From Mucilaginibacter sp. (lineage in GTDB: Bacteria; Bacteroidota; Bacteroidia; Sphingobacteriales; Sphingobacteriaceae), in the NCBI GenBank assembly GCA_019235595.1, contig JAFAKI010000258.1, positions 1-5,173 of the forward strand: a stretch of DNA of 5,173 nucleotides. The letters run 5' to 3'. How positions within the stretch are numbered: position 1 is the first letter of the stretch; every line of letters begins with the position of its first letter. Positions 1 to 5,173 of this stretch are shown here, piece after piece. The position numbers were made by a program, and so were the translations under genes. The notes under the pieces were generated by a model. The model was not told the DNA's origin. It saw only the letters and a program-made list of their open reading frames with translations, and ran no database searches.

Positions 1-65
1 CTTTTGTAAGGGGTTCATTTACAGCGCTAATTACAAACAAATGTGACTAACACCTGCTGAATATC

Positions 66-79
66 GCGTAGTTTTACGC
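66..79. repeat. Short perfect inverted repeat, possible operator
   Basis: GCGTA at 66-70 and TACGC at 75-79 form a perfect 5-bp inverted repeat around a 4-nt spacer, GTTT. As RNA it would be a small hairpin, but no T-run follows on either strand, so an intrinsic terminator is unlikely. As DNA the half-sites are about one helical turn apart, which would suit a dimeric DNA-binding protein. A 5-bp arm can occur by chance, so the functional reading is a guess. Confidence 0.3.
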
Positions 80-101
80 AACAGAAACAGTATTGGTACG
101 G

Positions 102-119
102 TAGCCTATTTTACCCTAT
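102..119. repeat. Direct repeat of an octamer spaced one helical turn
   Basis: TAGCCTAT (102-109) and TACCCTAT (112-119) match at 7 of 8 positions, and their starts are exactly 10 bp apart, which would put both copies on the same face of the helix. They lie 11 bp past the GH18 stop codon in the direction of transcription. Tandem sites with this spacing are typical of regulator binding, but the copies are short and no regulator is visible nearby. Confidence 0.25.
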
Positions 120-129
120 CAGGTGATTT

Positions 130-1233
130 TCATTGCCATAAAATAGAGTCGACTTCATTTAGCAAATACTCCTTAGGATCAGAGCTGTATTCCCAGAACA
201 TTACCCCGGCCATTCTTCTGTATAGCACGTATTTACATTTTTTTCTGACTGACCATTCGTCATCATAGGTGATAAATTGCCGTTTTGCAGCATTATACAG
301 GTAGGGCGCTTTGGCTTTTTTATCGCGATGGGCGACATAACCATTTCGGTCGATCAGGCTATCCCTTATTACCGTATAGCCCCAGCCCCTGTCGTGGTTG
401 ATGATACTATCGCCGATACCCTTTTTGGTGTCTGACGCCAAGGTATATGCTCTCCCATAAAAAGCCAGGCCCATCACCAGCTTTTCGGGGGGCACGCCGG
501 CAGCGATAAAGGCATCTACGGCTTTATCTGCGCTGTTTTTGTCTTTATACTTTTTTGATTTGTAGAGGTTAGCATGATGACCAGCCACTTTCTCATTGTA
601 ATCATAGGTCATCAGGTTGATATAATTGAGGTATTGCTGGGCTTTACCCATTTCAGTATTTTCTACAAAATCCTTGAAAGCACCTACCGCGCAAGTCAGC
701 AGATAGGGTTTATGGGTTTGTATTTTGATGCTGTCCAATACATGACGCAGGTCACGTAATAAGAGCGTGTAATTCACTTTATCTTCAGGGCGATAGATGT
801 TGCCCTTTAGTCCTTTCCTGGCCGGATATTCCCAGTCGATATCAATACCATCCAGATCATACTTGCGGACGATATCCGCAGCACTTGCAGCAAAAGCAGC
901 ACGGGCAGTATCGGTTAATACGGCATCTGAAAAATTTCCGCTCCAGGTCCACCCACCTATTGATATGACTACTTTGAGTGCAGGGTTTTGCTTTTTGAGG
1001 TCATTTAGCCTGCGAAGGTTGATGGTGTCGGTGGCTTCACGATGAAGCCATGCGCGATTATTTTTTACGTCGACGAATGCATAGTTTATAATAGATAATT
1101 TCTTAGGCGATACATTGACATTGATCAATCCCCGAAAACCGCCAACGTAGCCGATAATAACAGGTTTATCCTGCGCTTTGCAGGTTATTGTAAACAGACA
1201 TCCCAACAATACACCCACCCAAAATTTTTTCAT
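130..1233 (-). CDS. Secreted glycoside hydrolase family 18 (chitinase-like)
   Basis: This 367-residue protein is a probable exported chitinase or related beta-1,4-N-acetylglucosaminidase. Residues 1-20 form a signal peptide (MKK, then a hydrophobic stretch), with likely signal peptidase I cleavage after CKA, just before Gln21. The Cys at 18 is not in a good lipobox. The GH18 barrel motifs are all present: the SIGG strand (91-94), the catalytic DGIDIDWE motif (128-135, with Asp131, Asp133 and acid/base Glu135), MTYDY (208-212), and GVMFWE near the end with the conserved Trp347. The segment from GLAFYGRAY (255-263) to about 325 fits the alpha+beta insertion of chitinase subfamily A, which deepens the substrate cleft. 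No carbohydrate-binding module or sorting domain is seen. The start is the ATG at 1231-1233, because the signal peptide begins there; a longer frame would run into glpF. Only 14 bp separate it from the glpF stop codon, so co-transcription is likely. The family is secure; chitin rather than another GlcNAc glycan as substrate is inferred. Confidence 0.9.
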   Translation of the reverse strand: MKKFWVGVLLGCLFTITCKAQDKPVIIGYVGGFRGLINVNVSPKKLSIINYAFVDVKNNRAWLHREATDTINLRRLNDLKKQNPALKVVISIGGWTWSGNFSDAVLTDTARAAFAASAADIVRKYDLDGIDIDWEYPARKGLKGNIYRPEDKVNYTLLLRDLRHVLDSIKIQTHKPYLLTCAVGAFKDFVENTEMGKAQQYLNYINLMTYDYNEKVAGHHANLYKSKKYKDKNSADKAVDAFIAAGVPPEKLVMGLAFYGRAYTLASDTKKGIGDSIINHDRGWGYTVIRDSLIDRNGYVAHRDKKAKAPYLYNAAKRQFITYDDEWSVRKKCKYVLYRRMAGVMFWEYSSDPKEYLLNEVDSILWQ

Positions 1234-1247
1234 AGCAGATAAAATTA

Positions 1248-1976
1248 CTAATGCAGATTCATATACAGCAAGGCGGCTATTGCAGCGCCTATAACCGGTC
1301 CCAATATGGGTATCCATGCATACGACCAATCGCTTGTGCCCTTGCTTTTAATAGGCAGAATAGCATGCATGATGCGCGGCGCTAAATCGCGCGCCGGATT
1401 AATGGCATAGCCCGTCGTTCCACCCAATGAAAGGCCAATCACCCAAACCAAAAATGCCACCGGTATAGCGCCTACTGAACCTAAGCCAATTGGCGTTTTG
1501 GAAGGAGTTATCTCGGCTCCGGTGATGTAAAATACAACGAATATCAGCACAAAGGCGCCAATAATTTCACTTATGATATTCGACAGATAATTGCGTACAG
1601 CCGGACCGGTACAGAATGCCGCCAGAACAGAGCCGGGATCATTTGTTTTCTGGAAATGATCATAATACATCAGCCAAACCAGGAATGCGCCCAGCATAGC
1701 ACCCAGCATTTGCGCAAGAATGTACGATCCGACACTGGCCCAGGCAAATTTACCCGCAATAGCTAACCCGAGGGTAACAGCCGGGTTCAAATGCGCTCCG
1801 CTGATCGGCCCGGCTACCGTAACGCCAACAAAAACAGCCAGGCCCCATGCTGTAGTAATTACTATCCAACCACTGTTATTGCCCTTGGTATCATTTAATA
1901 ACACGTTGGCTACCACACCGTCGCCTAACAGTATTAGCAGCATTGTGCCGAATAATTCGGCCATGAATGGTGACAT
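1248..1976 (-). CDS. glpF: Glycerol facilitator, MIP/aquaglyceroporin family
   Basis: This 242-residue inner-membrane channel passes glycerol by facilitated diffusion, and phosphorylation by GlpK pulls the flow inward. It has the MIP layout of six membrane helices (roughly 5-27, 38-56, 82-104, 132-152, 163-184, 219-241) and two re-entrant loops carrying NPA motifs, SGAHLNPAVT with NPA at 64-66 and GYAINPARD with NPA at 193-195. The Asp directly after the second NPAR (Asp197) marks the glycerol-conducting branch rather than pure water channels. By alignment with E. coli GlpF (Trp48, Phe200, Arg206), the selectivity filter is Trp44, Tyr190 and Arg196. The start chosen is the ATG at 1974-1976, giving MSPFMAELFGT, where the family normally begins. 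A frame opening at a TTG at 2024 would add 16 residues encoded partly in repeat DNA and is not supported. No Shine-Dalgarno sequence is present. The gene follows glpK after 123 bp. Confidence 0.95.
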   Translation of the reverse strand: MSPFMAELFGTMLLILLGDGVVANVLLNDTKGNNSGWIVITTAWGLAVFVGVTVAGPISGAHLNPAVTLGLAIAGKFAWASVGSYILAQMLGAMLGAFLVWLMYYDHFQKTNDPGSVLAAFCTGPAVRNYLSNIISEIIGAFVLIFVVFYITGAEITPSKTPIGLGSVGAIPVAFLVWVIGLSLGGTTGYAINPARDLAPRIMHAILPIKSKGTSDWSYAWIPILGPVIGAAIAALLYMNLH

Positions 1977-2019
1977 CGTAACGGGTTTATCTTTTGAAAC
2001 TAAATTATTTACTATTAGA

Positions 2020-2047
2020 ATCAAGAGTCAGGAATCAGGAGCCAAGA
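2020..2047. repeat. Heptad repeat array, left arm, four units
   Basis: Four consecutive 7-bp units lie head to tail with plus-strand consensus RYCARGA; the first is ATCAAGA and the last GCCAAGA. It occupies the spacer upstream of glpF, with its left end 43 bp before the glpF start codon. The same heptad appears in opposite orientation at 2084-2111, so the two arrays form an imperfect inverted pair around a 36-bp AT-rich centre. Over 28 bp the two arms match at 21 positions in inverted alignment. An AGGAGC/GCTCCT inverted repeat (2037-2042 and 2075-2080) offers an alternative shorter stem. Function is unknown; it could fold in the transcript between glpK and glpF. Confidence 0.7.
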
Positions 2048-2083
2048 TTAAATAGTCTTAACTCGATAATTAATGCTCCTTTT

Positions 2084-2118
2084 CTTGACTCTTGGTTCTT
2101 TACTCTTGGCTCTCTTCT
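2084..2118. repeat. Heptad repeat array, right arm, overlapping glpK 3' end
   Basis: Read on the plus strand, 7-bp units with consensus CTTGRYT follow one another: CTTGACT, then CTTGGTT, then two near copies to 2111, and a degenerate fifth unit to 2118. This is the reverse complement, shifted by one base, of the heptad at 2020-2047. The array runs through the glpK stop codon (2100-2102) and encodes the last few GlpK residues (ending REESQE), so the repeat has either replaced or grown into the original gene end. Period and consensus are directly visible; origin and role are not. Confidence 0.7.
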
Positions 2119-3602
2119 CTGCTCCAGGCATGCGCCGCTTTGACCGCCCTTTTCCATCCCTTAATTCCCTTTTCTATCTCAGGTGTAACTACCGGAATAA
2201 ATTCTTTTTCAGCCTGCCATAATTGCTGTATCTCTTCCCTGCTTTTCCAGTAGCCCACGGCCAATCCTGCTAGATAAGCTGCTCCTAGTGCAGTAGTTTC
2301 TACCACATTGGGGCGGATCACTTTGCAATTCAGCAAATTCGCCTGGAACTGCATCAATAAATTATTGGCTGTTGCACCGCCGTCAACCCGTAATTCCCTG
2401 ATCGGCATACCAGCATCGGCTTCCATTGCTTTCAGCACGTCCATAGTTTGGTAAGCGATGGATTGCAATGCCGCCCTTGCAACATGCCCTGATGTTGAGC
2501 CACGTGTTAAACCGACAATGGTTCCCCTTGCTTCGGCATCCCAATAAGGTGCGCCCAAACCAGCAAATGCCGGTACAAAATAAACACCACCGGTATCCGG
2601 CACGCTGAGCGCTAGTTTTTCTACGTCGGATGAGGTTTTGATCACGCCCAAACCGTCGCGAAGCCATTGCACCACTGCACCGCCAATAAATATACTGCCT
2701 TCAAAAGCGTATTGGGTTTGTCCGTCAATCTTCCATGCAATAGTGGTGAGCAGGTTATTTTTTGATTCGATAAAGTGGTTGCCGATGTTCATCAGCATAA
2801 AGCAACCTGTACCGTAGGTGTTTTTCACCATCGCATTGTCGATGCACATTTGCCCGAATAGTGCCGCATGCTGATCACCAGCTATACCTGCAATCGGAAT
2901 TTTTGATGCGAAGATTGTAGTCGCAGTTTCGCCATAGATCTCACTGCTTTGCTTCACCTCTGGCAGCATGCTCAATGGTATTTTAAACAGATCGAGCAAT
3001 TCTTTATCCCATTCCAGTGTCCGGATATTGAACAACATGGTCCTGCTGGCATTGGTCACATCCGTAGCATGAACACGGCCACGGGTAAACTTCCAAACCA
3101 GCCAGCTATCTACAGTACCGAATGCCAGTTCACCGGCTTCTGCTTTAGCCCGTGCTCCCGGTACATTATCCAGTATCCACCTGATCTTTGAGCCTGAAAA
3201 ATAGGCATCGATCACCAGTCCGGTTTTTGAGCGGATCAAATCAGCATGACCGTCATTCTTAAGTTGGTCGCAAAAGCCTGCAGTGCGTCTATCCTGCCAT
3301 ACGATAGCATTATAAATAGGTTCTCCGGTGGTGCGGTCCCATACGATGGTGGTTTCCCGCTGATTGGTGATGCCGATAGTTTTTATATTGGTGCCATTAA
3401 TACCCATTTTTACTGTAGCCTCAGCAGCTACGCCAGCCTGGGTCGACCATATCTCGTTTGGGTCATGCTCTACCCATCCCGGTTGCGGGAATATTTGTGT
3501 AAATTCTTTTTGGGCGACCGACCTGATCTGCCCCTGGTGGTCAAATACGATAGCGCGCGAACTGGTTGTACCCTGATCAAGGGCCAGAATATATTGTTCC
3601 AT
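2100..3602 (-). CDS. glpK: Glycerol kinase
   Basis: This 500-residue cytoplasmic FGGY-family kinase transfers the ATP phosphate to glycerol, giving sn-glycerol 3-phosphate for GlpD and lipid synthesis. The length is normal for GlpK (about 500). The N-terminal phosphate loop LDQGTTSSR lies at 8-16. Glycerol-contacting residues align with E. coli: Arg82-Glu83, Trp102, Tyr134, Asp243-Gln244 and Phe268 (YGTGCF). The C-terminal ATP-side motif DGGATANN is at 407-414. The loop at about 225-234 (ETATTIFASK) lacks the Gly-rich GGTR segment that binds fructose 1,6-bisphosphate in E. coli, and also the His that HPr phosphorylates in Gram-positive GlpK. The E. coli IIA-Glc docking segment near the C-terminus is not recognisable either. 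Control may therefore be mainly transcriptional (inference). The ATG at 3600-3602 gives the expected N-terminus and follows glpD by 43 bp without a Shine-Dalgarno. The last codons and the stop lie inside a heptad repeat. Confidence 0.97.
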   Translation of the reverse strand: MEQYILALDQGTTSSRAIVFDHQGQIRSVAQKEFTQIFPQPGWVEHDPNEIWSTQAGVAAEATVKMGINGTNIKTIGITNQRETTIVWDRTTGEPIYNAIVWQDRRTAGFCDQLKNDGHADLIRSKTGLVIDAYFSGSKIRWILDNVPGARAKAEAGELAFGTVDSWLVWKFTRGRVHATDVTNASRTMLFNIRTLEWDKELLDLFKIPLSMLPEVKQSSEIYGETATTIFASKIPIAGIAGDQHAALFGQMCIDNAMVKNTYGTGCFMLMNIGNHFIESKNNLLTTIAWKIDGQTQYAFEGSIFIGGAVVQWLRDGLGVIKTSSDVEKLALSVPDTGGVYFVPAFAGLGAPYWDAEARGTIVGLTRGSTSGHVARAALQSIAYQTMDVLKAMEADAGMPIRELRVDGGATANNLLMQFQANLLNCKVIRPNVVETTALGAAYLAGLAVGYWKSREEIQQLWQAEKEFIPVVTPEIEKGIKGWKRAVKAAHAWSREESQE

Positions 3603-3645
3603 TTAGGCTGTAGAATAATTGGTTTATAAATCTACGTTGTACTGC

Positions 3646-5173
3646 TCAATGTAGCAAATAGGACTGTGCTAATTTGGTAAAAGAATTCACCTGTTCCTCC
3701 TGCCAGTCAGCATCCTTCTTTAATTCTTCAGCCATTAATTGGGCGGTTACAGGTGCCGATTCAATAGCTGCTTTTGCATCCAGGAATAACAAGCGAATCC
3801 TTCTGGCTAGCACATCTTCAACAGTCCGGGCCATTTCGTGCTGTACAGCCCATATTACCTGAGCTTGCAGATAATCATATTTGGGGTGAATTTTTTTACC
3901 CCATTCGGGGTTTTCATTAATTAATGCCAACACTGCATCCTTGTCGTTACCATAGAAATAGAGTTGATCATCCCAGCTTAAGCCCTTGATACTTCCATGA
4001 ATAGCCAAATCCTCAGTTTTGCAGACCCCCGACTTCAGACCTCCGACTTCAACGGCCTTATCCACTGCGTCCTCGCCCATTTTGCGGTAGGTAGTCCACT
4101 TGCCACCGATCATGGTGATCATCCCGGAAGGAGAAACAATCAGTTTATGGCTCCTTGATATTTCTTTGGTTTTGGACGAATCATCCTGTGGTGCAGCCAA
4201 TGGCCTCAATCCGGCAAATATGCTCAATACATCTTTTCTTGTCGGAGCTTTGGTTAGATATTTAGCTGCGGTATTCAAAATAAAATCAATTTCGGAACCT
4301 AAGGCATGAGGCTCTAGACTATGTTGGTTGATAGGCGTATCTGTAGTGCCCACCACCAATTTATCGTGCCACGGAACAACAAATAATACCCGCCCGTCAG
4401 AAGTTTTCGGGATCATTAATGCTTCATCCGATGGCATGAATGATTTCTCAACTACCACATGCACACCCTGGCTTGGACGTACCAGCGGCTTGTCCTCGGG
4501 CTTATCCATCTGCAGTAGTTCATCCACAAATACGCCTGTAGCATTGACTAGTACTTTTGCTTTAAGCTGATATATTGTCCCGGTTTCATTGTCGATGGCT
4601 TTAACACCGGTTAGCTTCTCATGATCATTTTTGATTAACCCCGTAACACGGAAATAATTTAGCACCGTTGCTCCCTGTTCCAAACAGGTTTGAGCCAAGT
4701 TTACTGCCAAACGAGAATCATCAAATTGCCCGTCTTGATAAACCACACCGCCATGGAGGCCTATTGGATTGATGCCCGGCAGATCAGCCAAAATTTGTTT
4801 CTTTGAGATATGTTTTGTTCGTCCAAAACTGAGCTTGCCCGCTAACAGGTCATAAATACCTAATCCGATGGTATAAAACAAGCCTTCCCACCAACGGTAA
4901 TTGGGGATAACAAATGCAAGATTTTTTACCAGATGGGGTGCATTTTTCAATAACAGTCCGCGCTCATACAATGCCTCGCGCACTAAACCAATATTACCCT
5001 GCGCCAGATAACGTACACCGCCATGCACCAGTTTAGTACTACGGCTTGAGGTGCCTTTGGCAAAGTCAGCCTGTTCCAATAAAAGGGTTCGATATCCCCG
5101 TGAGGCAGCGTCCAGAGCGGTACCTAAACCAGTTGCGCCACCTCCGACTATAATGATATCCCATACCTTTTCA
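3646..5173 (-). CDS. glpD: Glycerol-3-phosphate dehydrogenase (FAD), 5' end cut by window
   Basis: This aerobic, membrane-associated flavoprotein oxidises sn-glycerol 3-phosphate to dihydroxyacetone phosphate and reduces quinone. 508 residues are visible. The frame is open to the right edge and starts with EKVWDIIIVGGGATGLG, a classic FAD-binding beta-alpha-beta motif, so only a short N-terminal leader is missing. Other family marks, numbered from the first visible residue, are TSSRSTKLVHGGVRYL (41-56), with Arg54-Tyr55 aligning to the E. coli active-site pair; VVPWH (265-269) and GTTDTP (275-280); GLRPLAAP (321-328, Arg323); SRSHK (339-343); and GGKWTTYR (356-363, Lys358). The rest is the DAO C-terminal domain, with AVQHEMARTVEDVLARR at 442-458. 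It is the first gene of the visible unit and glpK follows after 43 bp, so the operon promoter should lie beyond the right edge. A 28-bp heptad repeat sits in frame at about residues 374-384, between the FAD/substrate part and the C-terminal domain. Confidence 0.96.
   Translation of the reverse strand, partial: EKVWDIIIVGGGATGLGTALDAASRGYRTLLLEQADFAKGTSSRSTKLVHGGVRYLAQGNIGLVREALYERGLLLKNAPHLVKNLAFVIPNYRWWEGLFYTIGLGIYDLLAGKLSFGRTKHISKKQILADLPGINPIGLHGGVVYQDGQFDDSRLAVNLAQTCLEQGATVLNYFRVTGLIKNDHEKLTGVKAIDNETGTIYQLKAKVLVNATGVFVDELLQMDKPEDKPLVRPSQGVHVVVEKSFMPSDEALMIPKTSDGRVLFVVPWHDKLVVGTTDTPINQHSLEPHALGSEIDFILNTAAKYLTKAPTRKDVLSIFAGLRPLAAPQDDSSKTKEISRSHKLIVSPSGMITMIGGKWTTYRKMGEDAVDKAVEVGGLKSGVCKTEDLAIHGSIKGLSWDDQLYFYGNDKDAVLALINENPEWGKKIHPKYDYLQAQVIWAVQHEMARTVEDVLARRIRLLFLDAKAAIESAPVTAQLMAEELKKDADWQEEQVNSFTKLAQSYLLH
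4023..4050. repeat. Heptad repeat inside glpD coding sequence
   Basis: Four head-to-tail 7-bp units lie on the plus strand as two near-identical 14-bp copies: AGACCCC plus CGACTTC, then AGACCTC plus CGACTTC, with a single mismatch between copies. It is translated as part of GlpD (around VEVGGLKSGV) without breaking the frame. Its consensus differs from the heptads near glpK, but the period is the same. It falls just after the GGKWTTYR motif, at the junction with the C-terminal domain. It could be a chance product of codon choice around a normal Val-Gly-Gly stretch; two 14-bp copies with one difference make that less likely, not impossible. Confidence 0.5.

Larger units (their letters stand above)
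1..129. other. Intergenic region at left edge, no gene seen
   Basis: This stretch lies downstream of the GH18 gene stop codon and runs to the window edge. I find no convincing reading frame on either strand and no strong GC hairpin followed by a T-run that would end the minus-strand transcript. It does carry a compact inverted repeat (66-79) and a pair of near-identical octamers (102-119), listed separately. Together they suggest either the regulatory region of a gene starting left of the window or a weak processing or termination region for the GH18 transcript. The sequence does not decide between these. Confidence 0.6.

Noticed and set aside
1234..1329. Upstream extension of the GH18 frame by 32 codons from a TTG at 1329, or from an in-frame ATG at 1317
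   Set aside because: It overlaps the end of glpF, and the sequence before the ATG at 1233 does not look like a protein N-terminus, while a clear signal peptide begins at that ATG.
1977..2019. Possible Bacteroidota-type promoter (TTG, then TAATTTAG) in front of glpF
   Set aside because: The -7-like element departs from TAnnTTTG and the spacing to the TTG is too short, so it is no better than chance in AT-rich DNA.
1977..2024. Upstream extension of glpF by 16 codons from a TTG at 2024
   Set aside because: The TTG lies in the heptad repeat, and the MIP family normally begins near MSPFMAELFGT; the extension has no family counterpart.
2075..2082. AAGGAG on the minus strand resembling a Shine-Dalgarno site
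   Set aside because: No ATG, GTG or TTG opening a plausible reading frame follows at the right distance, and no other gene here uses such a site.
2383..2667. Minus-strand open frame of 94 codons inside glpK
   Set aside because: It is an out-of-frame shadow of the glycerol kinase gene, with no recognisable motifs. The plus-strand frames opposite all four genes were rejected for the same reason.
3610..3635. GTAGA/TCTAC inverted repeat in the glpD-glpK spacer
   Set aside because: The arms are only 5 bp with a 16-nt AT-rich spacer and no T-run; this is expected by chance.
5077..5079. TTG at 5079 as the start of glpD
   Set aside because: The frame continues upstream to the window edge and encodes the FAD-binding GGGATGLG motif, so this codon is an internal Leu and the gene is cut by the window.

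Overview
The window looks like chromosomal DNA from a Bacteroidota bacterium, most likely a sphingobacterium of the Pedobacter/Mucilaginibacter kind. The reasons are moderate GC content, no Shine-Dalgarno sequence in front of any start, a secreted protein whose predicted signal cleavage falls just before a Gln (a common Bacteroidota pattern), the flavour of the GlpF and GlpD sequences, and short 7-nt-period repeats. The lineage is inferred from sequence character, not from a database comparison.

All four genes lie on the minus strand, so transcription runs from high to low coordinates: glpD (3646-5173, its first few codons beyond the right edge), glpK (2100-3602), glpF (1248-1976) and a secreted family 18 glycoside hydrolase (130-1233). 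The spacers are 43, 123 and 14 bp. Positions 1-129 hold no gene I can support, only two small repeat structures that could be regulatory.

The first three genes form a complete glycerol uptake and oxidation route. GlpF lets glycerol through the inner membrane, GlpK traps it as sn-glycerol 3-phosphate, and FAD-dependent GlpD oxidises that to dihydroxyacetone phosphate, passing electrons to quinone. No dedicated regulator is visible, and the promoter of the unit is probably upstream of glpD, outside the window. The GH18 enzyme has no direct link to glycerol metabolism, but its position 14 bp behind glpF makes co-transcription plausible.

The main structure not explained by the genes is a set of 7-bp-period repeats. 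One pair of oppositely oriented arrays brackets the glpK-glpF spacer and runs through the glpK stop codon. A second array, of a different consensus, lies inside the glpD reading frame. I saw no transposon, CRISPR array, tRNA, rRNA, phage gene or defence gene. Apart from the repeats and the GH18 placement this is an ordinary metabolic locus, and I do not see an undescribed multi-gene system in it.
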